NCBI RefSeq assembly: GCF_036030735.1
Contig: NZ_CP107928.1
Location: 6,324,001-6,388,000 of the forward strand
Length of the DNA: 64,000 nucleotides
Reading direction: 5' to 3'
Source of the DNA: Streptomyces sp. NBC_00425
GTDB lineage: Bacteria > Actinomycetota > Actinomycetes > Streptomycetales > Streptomycetaceae
In this document: piece after piece, positions 34,888-42,921 of the stretch
How positions within the stretch are numbered: the first letter of the stretch is position 1
Layout of the letters: the number at the start of each line of letters is the position of its first letter
The notes under the pieces: model-generated
Databases searched by the model: none
Seen by the model: the letters and a program-made list of their open reading frames with translations, nothing else
Told to the model about the DNA's origin: nothing
Program-made: the position numbers and the translations under genes

Positions 34888-35294
34888 TGGCAGGCGACTG
34901 GGATTGGCTGAGAGGTCCGCAGCCGTCCAGCGAAGTGCCTGAGCAGCTTTGCACCCCGACGGCATCGCCTGAACTCAACCTTGGTGTGCAGGTGATCGGC
35001 AGTAACATCGTCGGTAATGACGTGGTCGAACTCGCCGCGCAGTATATGGCCGAACATGCCCGGCTCGAACTGTGGATTGGAAATCACGAGCCACCCCTGG
35101 GATTTCGTCAACAGTTTGAGCGAGGCCGGGCCTCTTCTGAGGCATTGCTTGAGACCTACGAGGCGTGGGTCGCGTTTGAGACCGCCTACCAGGCGTCCGG
35201 CAAGAAGGTCGACCAGGTGCGCGACGAGCGAGAGAAACTGAAGGCAGCTCTACGCAGGGCCACTGACGCTCTCATACGTGCCAGGATCGAATAG
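34887..35294 (+). CDS. Candidate immunity protein to the RHS tip
   Basis: 135 aa, no family recognised. ATG 34887 overlaps the toxin gene stop (TGATG), and a perfect AAGGAGG lies at 34875-34881 inside the toxin end, so translation is coupled. The product is mostly helical: an N-terminal segment with WDWLRGPQPSS, a central strand-helix part (VVELAAQYMAEHARLELWIG), and a C-terminal coiled coil (QVRDEREKLKAALRRATDAL). Small size, acidic character and position immediately after a toxin tip are the standard features of immunity genes in RHS/CDI loci. Its GC content is visibly lower than that of surrounding genes. Function is inferred from position. Confidence 0.65.
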   Translation: MAGDWDWLRGPQPSSEVPEQLCTPTASPELNLGVQVIGSNIVGNDVVELAAQYMAEHARLELWIGNHEPPLGFRQQFERGRASSEALLETYEAWVAFETAYQASGKKVDQVRDEREKLKAALRRATDALIRARIE

Positions 35295-35344
35295 CTGAGA
35301 CGGATGGGCGAGTTCCTGCCTGTCAGCGCTTCAGCGACCACAGA

Positions 35345-35377
35345 GGGGCCTCACCGGATCGATTCTGGTGAGGCCCC
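35345..35377. terminator. Hairpin terminator after the immunity candidate
   Basis: GGGGCCTCACC (35345-35355) pairs perfectly with 35367-35377 (11 bp, 11-nt loop). Lies between the immunity gene and the opposing integrase remnant. Confidence 0.7.
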
Positions 35378-35385
35378 CGGCTATT

Positions 35386-35417
35386 TGACGGCAACACTGA
35401 CGGCAACGTCAGCGGAC
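35386..35417. repeat. Near-repeat, copy 1 (TGACGGCAAC-type)
   Basis: Contains TGACGGCAACACTGACGGCA and continues to GTCAGCGGAC. A related sequence sits at 37214-37274 with the same terminal GTCAGCGGAC. Overlaps the 3' end of the integrase remnant. Confidence 0.5.
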
Positions 35418-36342
35418 GAGGGCTGCGGCGGGTGGGTCGCCGGGGTCGTTGCCGGTGGGGCTGAGTGCGTTGCCGAGGATGCCGATGGCGTGGCGCTGGA
35501 GGCGGAGTCGGACATGAGCTTAGACGCCGGCGGTAACGCCGATGTGGGCGTGGCCGAGGAGTTCCTTGATCACCACGAGGTCGGCGCCCTGTTCCAGAAG
35601 CAGGGTGGCGGTCGAGTGGCGGAGGTCGTGAAACCGGATGCGACGCAGTTCTGCGCGGTTGAGGAGTCGGCTGAAGCTGCGGGTGAGGTTGGCAGGTTCG
35701 AGAGGACCGCCGGTGGGGGTGGTGAACACGAGGCCGTTGTCCGACCAGCCCGTCCCCGCGGCCCGGCGTACTTCCTCCTGCTGTTCCCGGTGAGTCTTCA
35801 GCGAGTTGACGCATTCGATGGGGAGGACGATGCGACGTTCGGATGCGCGGGTCTTGGTGTGCAGGACGGTCAGGCCGCCGGTGCGGGTGCGCTGGAGGGA
35901 ACGGTGGATGGTGGCGGTTCCTGTGCTGAGGTCGAGGTCGTCCCAGTGCAGCCCGAGGAGTTCGCCCTTGCGGAGTCCGGTGCTCAGGGCGAGTTCGTAT
36001 AGGGCGTGGAGCCGTTCGCTGCTGGCTGCGTGGAGGAACTGCCGGGCCTCGCTCGCGGTGAACGGCTTGAAGCGCCGGGGGAGGGGTGCCGGTATCTTGA
36101 CATTTCGGGCGACGTTACGAGGAAGGTCGTCTTCGCGGACGGCGTGTTCCAGGGCGGACTTGAGGACCGAGTGGACGTAGGTCACGGTCAGCGGGGAGAG
36201 CTGCTTGTTGCAGCACTGGCCGATGGCGCAGCAGGAGCGCCGGTCGGTGTCGGGAGAGCTTCTTGGCCCCGAGGCCGGGGTTGAGATGAAGGCGGACGTA
36301 GGCGGCGTAGCGGGTGTGGGTGTTCTCCCGCACCTGGTGCAC
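35409..36342 (-). pseudogene. Tyrosine recombinase/integrase remnant, catalytic Tyr codon is TAA
   Basis: Degraded phage-type integrase. The largest intact piece (36347-35520) covers an SAM-like core-binding segment (SPLTVTYVHSVLKSALEHAV) and the catalytic domain: ALSTGLRKGELLGLHWDDLD (Arg), HTKTRASERRIVLP (Lys region), FHDLRHSTATLLLEQGADLV (His-x-x-Arg), and LGHAHIGVTAGV. Relatives continue with Y-A-H-V-R-L-R-L-Q-R. Here AHVRLRLQR follows directly after a TAA (35520-35522), so the nucleophilic tyrosine codon has become a stop. The frame then stays open to 35409. Upstream, the N-terminal arm (VRENTHTRYAAYVRLHLNPG) is in another frame and about 30 residues appear deleted near 36260. At least two inactivating lesions, so a relic. 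Confidence 0.88.
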
Positions 36343-36641
36343 GGCAACGCCGTTCAGTCAGTGCGTCAGGTACGTACTGACGGTGCTGTCGGACGTAGGC
36401 GGCTAGGGCCCGGCCGGTCGACCGCAGGATCTCCGGACACGCCAGCACTCGGCTGTCTAGGTCAGCCATGAGTGAGCCTTGCCGACGCCGTTCCGGCAGA
36501 GGGCTTCATGGCACGCACGTTCGGGGTCTGGCTCGTGCCAGCGAGACCTGGTGTCGGCAGGTGGGAGCGTCCGTATGCTGGCCGTGTGCCGCCTGTCGGA
36601 GTCACACCGCGGCTGCCGGGCGGACGAGGAGGTGAAAGGGA

Positions 36642-37205
36642 ATGAGCGTTGGCATCGACCACACAGGGCCCTGGACCGTCGCCGACGTCCTCGCCCTGCC
36701 CGAAGACCGCACCACCCGCTACGAGCTGCTGGGGGAGTCCCTCGTAATGTCCCCCGCTCCTGGAGTGCGCCATCAGCGGGCCTCCTTCCGCCTCCACGTC
36801 GCCTTGGACGCGGCCGCCCGGGCCGTCGGCGCACCAGTGGAGATCTTGGAGGGCGTCAATGTCGTCCTGCCGTCGGGCCTGGTCGTTCCTGATTTGGTTG
36901 TGGCCGATGCCGGCGCGACCGCCGACGACCCCGTCACCGTCGACATCGAAGCGGTCCGGCTTGTCGTCGAACTCGTCTCCCCGGGCAACAGCACCATGGA
37001 CCGTAAGGTCACGCCGATGTTGTACGCCGAGGCAGCCATCCCGCACTTCTGGCGACTCGACTTCGACCCCGCCTCCATGCTCGCCGTCTACGAGCTGCAG
37101 GGCGGCCGGTACGTGGAGCGGACGACTGCACTCTCCGGCGCGACCACACACCTGGACGCCCCGTTCCCCATCGCGATCGACCCGGCAGGACTCACGCGGC
37201 AGTAG
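36642..37205 (+). CDS. Uma2 family (DUF820) putative endonuclease-like protein
   Basis: 187 aa. Typical Uma2/DUF820 pattern: an N-terminal W-T-V-A-D-x-L-x-L-P-E motif, RYELLGESLVMSPAPGVRHQ, VVPDLVVADAG with the D of the restriction-endonuclease-like fold, VRLVVELVSPGNSTMDRKV (E-x-V...S-P-x-S-x-x-x-D), and YAEAAIPHFWRLD. The fold is PD-(D/E)xK-like, but biochemical function of the family is essentially unknown. ATG 36642 is preceded by GAGGAGGTGAAAGGGA. It lies just downstream of the integrase remnant on the opposite strand, so it may be cargo of the lost element; Uma2 genes are also abundant in Streptomyces generally. Confidence 0.85.
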   Translation: MSVGIDHTGPWTVADVLALPEDRTTRYELLGESLVMSPAPGVRHQRASFRLHVALDAAARAVGAPVEILEGVNVVLPSGLVVPDLVVADAGATADDPVTVDIEAVRLVVELVSPGNSTMDRKVTPMLYAEAAIPHFWRLDFDPASMLAVYELQGGRYVERTTALSGATTHLDAPFPIAIDPAGLTRQ

Positions 37206-37213
37206 ATGCCATC

Positions 37214-37257
37214 TGACAGCAACGCTGACGGCGACTGACAGCAACGCTGACGGCGAC
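37214..37257. repeat. Two tandem 22-bp repeats
   Basis: Two exact copies of a 22-bp unit (TGACAGCAACGCTGACGGCG plus AC) at 37214-37235 and 37236-37257. The region to 37274 ends in CCCGTCAGCGGAC, matching the end of the sequence at 35386-35417. Confidence 0.75.
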
Positions 37258-37459
37258 CCAGCCCGTCAGCGGACTTCCACAGACCCGTAGATCAGCTCAG
37301 GGGAACGAGACGGTGTTCCCTCGGGTGCTGTGCCCTCAAATGGGCGTGGGAAGCCCCGTGGGGTGAGGCCCGCCGGGAACGCTCGAGGCGAGAGCGGCTG
37401 TCACTGCCCGGGGCTATCGTGGTGCGGGTGACACGCTCTGTAATCAGTGGAGGATCGTG

Positions 37460-38080
37460 GTGACCGTCATGAGCGAGCGTCCCCGGGCCATAGACACCCC
37501 TCCGAGCGGGTCCTTCGAGGACATGCTCGGGATCGTCGAGGGGCTGGACACGCCTGCCGGCTACAAGGCCGAGCTCATCCGGGGGAAGATCGTCGTGTCA
37601 CCGTGGTCGAAGCTGCGTTACAAGAAGGTCATGAAGGCGCTCAGGCTTCAGCTGGAACAGCATGCTCCGGAGGGGCATGACGTGGATGTGGCCCCCTTTC
37701 TCTTCACCTTTCCGGGGTCCGAGCGGGGATACGGGCCTGACCTGCACGTCGCCGACGAAACCGCCTTCGAAGTCGAAGGCCGGCATGCCGACGGCGCCGC
37801 TCTTTCGCTCGCGGCCGAGCTGACCTCTGACTCCACCAAGGACGTCGACTGGCTCGACAAGATGGCGACGTACGGGCAGATCGTGCCCGTGTACCTGCTT
37901 CTCGACATGCGTGTCGGCGAGATCAATGTCATGTGGGACCCGTCTCCCAAGGGGTACCGGTCCCGGACCAACGTTCCCTTCGGGCGGCCCGTGCGGATCC
38001 CTGCTCCGTTCGACTTCGAGCTCGACACGTCCGGGTTCGGTGTCCCGGAGGAGCAGAGCGCCGAGGACGAGCAGAGGTGA
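37460..38080 (+). CDS. Uma2 family (DUF820) protein, second copy
   Basis: About 206 aa. Uma2 features: KAELIRGKIVVSPWSKLRYK, GYGPDLHVADETAFE, LAAELTSDSTKDVDWLDKM, and YGQIVPVYLLLDMRVGE. It shares the family fold with the gene at 36642 but is of a different subgroup (S-D-S-T-x-x-x-D instead of S-P-x-S-x-x-x-D), so it is not a recent duplicate. GGAGG at 37449-37453 is 6 nt before GTG 37460; GTG 37457 and ATG 37469 are alternatives. Ends about 25 nt before the rplU promoter. No function is established for this family in Streptomyces. Confidence 0.83.
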   Translation: MTVMSERPRAIDTPPSGSFEDMLGIVEGLDTPAGYKAELIRGKIVVSPWSKLRYKKVMKALRLQLEQHAPEGHDVDVAPFLFTFPGSERGYGPDLHVADETAFEVEGRHADGAALSLAAELTSDSTKDVDWLDKMATYGQIVPVYLLLDMRVGEINVMWDPSPKGYRSRTNVPFGRPVRIPAPFDFELDTSGFGVPEEQSAEDEQR

Positions 38081-38103
38081 CGTTCCGGGAAGACCGGCCC
38101 GGT

Positions 38104-38132
38104 TTGACCCCCGAACGGGCGCCCCGTAGCCT
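38104..38132 (+). promoter_or_regulatory. rplU promoter (-35 TTGACC, 17 nt, -10 TAGCCT)
   Basis: TTGACC at 38104-38109 and TAGCCT at 38127-38132, separated by exactly 17 nt, match the HrdB-type consensus of Streptomyces housekeeping promoters. Predicted transcription start near 38139, about 147 nt upstream of rplU. Confidence 0.75.
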
Positions 38133-38138
38133 TGACCC

Positions 38139-38285
38139 TCGGCGTGTCGACTGACGCGCCACATCTCCGTAAACCTCTTCCTCCCGGGTACCGGTTGCCT
38201 CGGTGGTCGGGAGAGGCCGTCCGTGTTCGTTCCCGGACGGCTGGACTGCGGGGATGCCGTCCCAGAGCGAGAGAGTGAGATCCGC
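38139..38285 (+). promoter_or_regulatory. Structured 5' leader of rplU-rpmA
   Basis: The predicted leader contains a GCCGTCCG/CGGACGGC hairpin (38216-38223 with 38234-38241) nested after a weaker CTCCCG/CGGGAG pairing (38181-38214). Ribosomal protein leaders often bind the encoded protein; whether this one does is speculative. Confidence 0.35.
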
Positions 38286-38606
38286 GTGTACGCCATCGTG
38301 CGCAGCGGTGGTCGCCAGCACAAGGTTGCTGTCGGCGACATCGTTGAGGTTGACAAGATTTCCACTGCCAAGGTTGGCGACACGGTCGAGCTCTCGACCC
38401 TGCTCGTTGTCGACGGCGACGCTGTGACCAGCGACCCGTGGGTGCTGGCCGGCATCAAGGTCCAGGCCGAGGTCGTGGACCACCACAAGGGTGTGAAGAT
38501 CGATATCCTTCGCTACAAGAACAAGACCGGCTACCGCCGTCGTCAGGGCCACCGCCAGCAGTACACGGCGATCAAGGTCACTGAGATCCCCGCGGCTGCG
38601 AAGTAA
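38286..38606 (+). CDS. rplU: 50S ribosomal protein L21
   Basis: 106 aa, the normal L21 length. Conserved sequence [20 protein letters not shown] at the N-terminus, [20 protein letters not shown], and the C-terminal basic [19 protein letters not shown], which contacts 23S rRNA. GTG 38286 is the start; the in-frame extension to 38223 is upstream leader. Followed after 14 nt by rpmA, the standard rplU-rpmA-obg order. Confidence 0.97.
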   Translation: MYAIVRSGGRQHKVAVGDIVEVDKISTAKVGDTVELSTLLVVDGDAVTSDPWVLAGIKVQAEVVDHHKGVKIDILRYKNKTGYRRRQGHRQQYTAIKVTEIPAAAK

Positions 38607-38620
38607 GGGACTGAGGAGAC

Positions 38621-38875
38621 ATGGCACACAAGAAGGGCGCATCGTCCACCCGGAACGGTCGCGACTCCAATGCCCAGCGGCTCGGCGTGAAGCGCTTCGG
38701 CGGTCAGGTCGTCAACGCGGGTGAGATCCTGGTCCGCCAGCGCGGCACGCACTTCCACCCCGGTGCGGGCGTCGGCCGTGGCGGCGACGACACGCTGTTC
38801 GCCCTGGAGGCCGGTTCGGTGCAGTTCGGCACCCACCGTGGCCGCAAGGTCGTGAACATCGTTCCGGTCGCCTGA
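38621..38875 (+). CDS. rpmA: 50S ribosomal protein L27
   Basis: 84 aa, [20 protein letters not shown] at the N-terminus, which reaches the peptidyl-transferase centre, then [20 protein letters not shown] and GTHFHPG. There is no Firmicutes-type N-terminal extension needing cleavage. A GAGGAG ribosome site precedes ATG 38621. A hairpin follows at 38891-38930. Confidence 0.97.
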   Translation: MAHKKGASSTRNGRDSNAQRLGVKRFGGQVVNAGEILVRQRGTHFHPGAGVGRGGDDTLFALEAGSVQFGTHRGRKVVNIVPVA

Positions 38876-38890
38876 TCGGAAGCTTTCGCG

Positions 38891-38930
38891 AGGCGGACCT
38901 CACTTCCCGTGCGGGAAGGCGGGTCCGCCT
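38891..38930 (+). terminator. Nested hairpin after rpmA
   Basis: Outer stem AGGCGGACC/GGTCCGCCT (38891-38899 with 38922-38930), inner stem CTTCCCG/CGGGAAG (38903-38909 with 38912-38918), then TTTCGCG. Probably reduces read-through into obg. Confidence 0.65.
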
Positions 38931-38996
38931 TTCGCGTGTTACGCAGTAGACAGATACGTACGTTTCGTTTTGTAGCCAGTGCTGGAGGCACCCACC

Positions 38997-40433
38997 ATGA
39001 CCACCTTCGTGGACCGCGTCGAACTGCATGTCGCCGCGGGTAACGGAGGCCACGGCTGTGCCTCCGTCCACCGTGAGAAGTTCAAGCCGCTCGGCGGCCC
39101 CGACGGGGGCAACGGCGGCCGCGGCGGCGATGTGATCCTGGTCGTCGACCAGTCGGTCACCACGCTCCTCGACTACCACCACAAGCCGCACCGCAGCGCC
39201 ACCAACGGCAAGCCCGGCGAGGGCGGCAACCGCTCCGGCAAGGACGGCCAGGACCTGATCCTGCCGGTCCCGGACGGCACGGTGATCCAGGACAAGGCCG
39301 GCAACGTGCTGGCGGACCTGGTCGGCCACGGCACCTCGTACATCGCCGCCCAGGGCGGCCGCGGCGGCCTCGGCAACGCGGCACTGGCCTCGGCGCGCCG
39401 CAAGGCGCCCGGCTTCGCGCTGCTCGGCGAGCCCGGCGACTTCCAGGACATCGTCCTGGAGCTGAAGACGGTCGCGGACGTGGCCCTCGTCGGCTACCCG
39501 AGCGCCGGCAAGTCGTCGCTGATCTCCGTGTTGTCCGCGGCCAAGCCGAAGATCGCCGACTACCCGTTCACCACGCTCGTCCCGAACCTCGGCGTGGTGA
39601 CCGCCGGGTCCACCGTCTACACCATCGCCGACGTGCCGGGTCTCATCCCGGGCGCCAGCCAGGGCAAGGGGCTGGGCCTGGAGTTCCTGCGCCACGTCGA
39701 GCGCTGCAGCGTCCTCGTGCACGTGCTGGACACCGCGACCCTGGAGTCCGAGCGCGACCCGGTCTCCGACCTCGACATCATCGAGGAGGAGCTCGAGCAG
39801 TACGGCGGACTCGGCAACCGGCCGCGCCTCGTGGTGCTGAACAAGATCGACGTACCGGACGGCAAGGACCTCGCCGAGATGGTCCGCCCGGATCTCGAGG
39901 CGCGCGGCTACCGCGTCTTCGAGGTGTCCGCGGTCGCCCACATGGGCCTGAAGGAACTGTCGTTCGCCCTCGCCGAGATGGTGGGCGCGGCGCGCGCCGC
40001 CAAGCCCAAGGAAGAGGCCACGCGCATCGTCATCCGGCCCAAGGCCGTGGACGACGCCGGTTTCACCGTCTCGCTGGAGGAGGACGGCCTGTTCCGCGTC
40101 CGGGGCGAGAAGCCCGAACGCTGGGTGCGGCAGACCGACTTCAACAACGACGAGGCCGTCGGCTACCTCGCCGACCGGCTCAACCGCCTCGGTGTGGAGG
40201 CCGCGTTGATGAAGGCGGGCGCCCGCGGCGGCGACGGCGTCGCCATCGGCCCCGAGGACAACGCGGTCGTCTTCGACTGGGAGCCGTCCGTCACGGCCGG
40301 CGCCGAGATGCTCGGCCGCCGGGGTGAGGACCACCGCTTCGAGGAGCCGCGTCCCGCGACCCAGCGCCGCCGGGACAAGCAGGCCGAACGCGACGAGGCG
40401 GCCCAGGAGTTCGAGGGCTTCGAGCCGTTCTAG
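38997..40433 (+). CDS. obg: Obg family GTPase
   Basis: Ribosome-associated GTPase, which in Streptomyces influences the onset of aerial development. 478 aa. The N-terminal Obg fold is glycine-rich ([33 protein letters not shown]). The G domain has P-loop GYPSAGKSS, switch [12 protein letters not shown] and NKID. A C-terminal OCT domain ([20 protein letters not shown]) is followed by an acidic tail. ATG 38997 has GGAGG 8 nt upstream; an upstream ATG-like start at 38979 overlaps that site. Located after rpmA as in most bacteria. Confidence 0.97.
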   Translation: MTTFVDRVELHVAAGNGGHGCASVHREKFKPLGGPDGGNGGRGGDVILVVDQSVTTLLDYHHKPHRSATNGKPGEGGNRSGKDGQDLILPVPDGTVIQDKAGNVLADLVGHGTSYIAAQGGRGGLGNAALASARRKAPGFALLGEPGDFQDIVLELKTVADVALVGYPSAGKSSLISVLSAAKPKIADYPFTTLVPNLGVVTAGSTVYTIADVPGLIPGASQGKGLGLEFLRHVERCSVLVHVLDTATLESERDPVSDLDIIEEELEQYGGLGNRPRLVVLNKIDVPDGKDLAEMVRPDLEARGYRVFEVSAVAHMGLKELSFALAEMVGAARAAKPKEEATRIVIRPKAVDDAGFTVSLEEDGLFRVRGEKPERWVRQTDFNNDEAVGYLADRLNRLGVEAALMKAGARGGDGVAIGPEDNAVVFDWEPSVTAGAEMLGRRGEDHRFEEPRPATQRRRDKQAERDEAAQEFEGFEPF

Positions 40434-40506
40434 GGCTTCGGCCCGCTCTGCAGCCTCGAGCCCTCCTCGGGGCTTCCCGAGCCGTTCCAGGGCTTCGAGC
40501 CTGACG

Positions 40507-40550
40507 CAAGAGGGCCCCGGAGGCGGTTTCCCGCCTCCGGGGCCCTCTTG
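40507..40550 (+). terminator. Perfect 20-bp hairpin terminator after obg
   Basis: Arms 40507-40526 and 40531-40550 are perfectly complementary with a TTTC tetraloop. Confidence 0.9.
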
Positions 40551-41263
40551 TGCCGTCACCGCGGCCCCGGCCCGGGCCTGATGCCCGACCCGGCACGCCC
40601 CAGGCCGCTCCCATCGTCCCCTCGGAGAACTCTCTTACCGTTCCGGCACGGTGAATGGTTCTCCCGCTCACACCCTCGCCCGCGCTCCTGCTCTCGCGAG
40701 ATGAAATGCCGCGCAGCCGCGCCGGTGAATTCCGGGAAATGTTCTCCCGACGATCTCTATTCCAGGCGTTTGCGCAACGGCACGGTCGGCATATGAAGAA
40801 GCCGTGCAGTCCCGCCTCACGGAACGTGAAGATGTCGGCGCGCCCGGCAGGGCGGTGGAGTCGTCTGCCGCGAGGGCGCGGACCCGCCGGGTGGATCACG
40901 GGCACGGGTGTGCGGTCGACCGGCGTTCCGGTCGTCGTGCTGTCCTTCGGCCCGAGCCCGCACCGGGAGGGCGTGCGGGCGGACGGCGATCACGGCGGCG
41001 CGGACACCCGCCGGGAACCGTTAGAGTCACACTGCCGTCAGCGCCGCTCTCGTCACTCAGGGCAATGCTCACTCGTTGTGGAGTTACTCACAGGATTTCC
41101 TGGGAGCATCCCGGGAAGGAGCGTCGCCGTATCGCCAATCGTCAGTGACGGAAGGTGAATGCCAGGTTGCGTGCACATTTGCAGCGAACGGCGCTCACCT
41201 TGCATCGAGGTAACCGCAAGTGGGACCATTTTCCCGTCCCTGTCGCCCCAAGGTAGGTCCTCT
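40551..41263. other. Long intergenic region before the ribitol-phosphate genes
   Basis: About 710 nt without a convincing gene. Short open frames exist in all directions but show no family match or Streptomyces codon bias. Patches near 40720-40800 and 41060-41230 are less GC-rich. TAGAGT at 41022-41027 could be a -10 element. AAGGTAGG at 41250-41257 is the ribosome site for the next gene. Confidence 0.4.
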
Positions 41264-42763
41264 GTGTCTCAGCACATAGCCAAGCCCCGTACCACCGCAG
41301 TGATCCTGGCCGGTGGCACCGGTCAGCGCGTGGGTCTGTCGATTCCCAAGCAGCTGCTGAAGATCGCCGGCAAGGCAGTCATCGAGCACACGCTGGCCAC
41401 CTTCGAGAAGGCGGACTCGATCGACGAGATCATCGTGCTGATGGCGCCGGGCTATGTGCCCGACGTCGAGAAGATCGTCTCCAAGGCCGGGTTCAAGAAG
41501 GTCCGGGCGATCATCGAGGGCGGCTCCACGCGCAACGAGACGACCGAACGCGCCATCGCCGCCCTGGGCGAGGGGCTGGCCGACGACGAGGACGTCAACG
41601 TCCTCTTCCACGACGCCGTCCGCCCCCTGCTCTCGCGGCGCGTCATCGACGACTGCGTCACCGCGCTGGAGCGCTACCAGGCCGTCGACGTCGCGATCCC
41701 GTCCGCGGACACCATCATCGTCACGCGCACGCACGGCGAGGACGGCGAGTTCATCACCGAGATCCCGGACCGCTCCCGGCTGCGTCGCGGGCAGACCCCG
41801 CAGGCGTTCAAGCTGTCCACCATCCGCCGCGCCTACGAAGTGGCGGCGGGCGACCCCAACTTCCAGGCCACGGACGACTGCACCGTCGTGCTGCGCTACC
41901 TGCCGGACGTGCCGATCCACGTCGTCGCGGGCGACGAGTACAACATGAAGGTGACCCAGCCCGTCGACGTCTTCATCGCCGACAAGCTCTTCCAGCTGGC
42001 CTCCTCGGCCACCCCGGAGCAGAACGGCGAAGAGGTCTACCGCGAGCTGCTCACCGGCCGGACCCTGGTCGTCTTCGGCGGCTCGTACGGCATCGGCAAG
42101 GACATCGCCGAACTCGCCGAGTCGTACGGCGCCAAGGTCTACGCCCTCGGCCGCTCCACCACCGGCACCCACGTGGAGAACCCGGAGGAGGTCGACGACG
42201 CGCTGTCCAAGGCCTACAGCGAGACCGGGCGCATCGACTACGTCGTCAACACGGCCGGTGTGCTGCGCATCGGAAAGCTCGCCGAGACCGACAACGCGAC
42301 CATCGAGGAAGCGCTGAAGGTCAACTACCTGGCACCTGTGCAGATCGCCCGATCGGCTTACAAGTACCTCGCCGAGACCAAGGGGCAGTTGCTGCTCTAC
42401 ACCTCCAGCAGCTACACCCGCGGGCGGGCCGAGTACAGCCTCTACTCCTCGACCAAGGCCGCCATGGTGAACCTCACCCAGGCGCTGTCCGACGAGTGGG
42501 CCGGTGACGGCATTCGAGTGAACTGCGTGAACCCGGAACGAACCGCCACGCCCATGCGCACGAAGGCCTTCGGACAGGAACCGACGGGCTCCCTGCTCTC
42601 CTCCGAAGCCGTCGCCCGTACCTCCCTCGACGTGCTGCTTTCCGAGCTCACCGGGCATGTCGTCGACGTCCGTCAGCAGGACCCGACGGCAGCCGCGGGC
42701 AAGGCTTCCGACTTCGAGCAGGCGCTTGCCGAGGTGCTCGATCGGCAGAACGGCGTGGCATAA
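41264..42763 (+). CDS. Bifunctional cytidylyltransferase/SDR reductase (Bcs1-like CDP-ribitol synthase)
   Basis: 499 aa fusion. The N-terminal IspD/TarI domain (1-240) has VILAGGTGQRVGLSIPKQLL, VLFHDAVRPLLS, and the CTP/substrate segment RGQTPQAFKLS. The C-terminal short-chain dehydrogenase (about 265-499) has VVFGGSYGIGKDIAELAESY, the nucleotide-binding VNTAGV, and the catalytic Ser...YSSTK triad pattern in YTSSSYTRGRAEYSLYSSTK. This fusion is the architecture of Haemophilus Bcs1, which reduces ribulose-5-phosphate to ribitol-5-phosphate and couples it to CTP. CDP-ribitol for a poly-ribitol-phosphate wall polymer is the expected product. The GTG start at 41264 is supported by AAGGTAGG; the frame extends upstream without homology. 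Confidence 0.87.
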   Translation: MSQHIAKPRTTAVILAGGTGQRVGLSIPKQLLKIAGKAVIEHTLATFEKADSIDEIIVLMAPGYVPDVEKIVSKAGFKKVRAIIEGGSTRNETTERAIAALGEGLADDEDVNVLFHDAVRPLLSRRVIDDCVTALERYQAVDVAIPSADTIIVTRTHGEDGEFITEIPDRSRLRRGQTPQAFKLSTIRRAYEVAAGDPNFQATDDCTVVLRYLPDVPIHVVAGDEYNMKVTQPVDVFIADKLFQLASSATPEQNGEEVYRELLTGRTLVVFGGSYGIGKDIAELAESYGAKVYALGRSTTGTHVENPEEVDDALSKAYSETGRIDYVVNTAGVLRIGKLAETDNATIEEALKVNYLAPVQIARSAYKYLAETKGQLLLYTSSSYTRGRAEYSLYSSTKAAMVNLTQALSDEWAGDGIRVNCVNPERTATPMRTKAFGQEPTGSLLSSEAVARTSLDVLLSELTGHVVDVRQQDPTAAAGKASDFEQALAEVLDRQNGVA

Positions 42764-42789
42764 TCAAGCACAATTAGTCATTGATTTTT

Positions 42790-42834
42790 CAGGCCTCTGT
42801 GGATCCCTGTTTACGGAGAATTCACAGAGGCCTG
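42790..42834 (+). terminator. Inverted repeat between the CDP-ribitol and polymerase genes
   Basis: CAGGCCTCTGTG (42790-42801) pairs with CACAGAGGCCTG (42823-42834), 12 bp with a 21-nt loop. Could be an attenuator or terminator inside the operon. Confidence 0.55.
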
Positions 42835-42921
42835 TATCCGTAAGGCTTCCGAAATCTTCACAAAGGATTTTCCGGACTTTTTGGCACTTCTGACCGGCCC
42901 CCTCCCAGAGCAGGTTTCTCC

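Noticed and set aside
37214..37257. CRISPR-like array
   Set aside because: Only two directly abutting 22-bp units with no spacers and no cas genes; a tandem duplication.
40655..41158. Open frames of about 110-170 codons in the gap after obg
   Set aside because: No ribosome site, no motif, and codon use unlike neighbouring genes.
41264..42763. IspD of the MEP isoprenoid pathway
   Set aside because: The fused SDR domain and teichoic acid neighbours point to CDP-ribitol synthesis.
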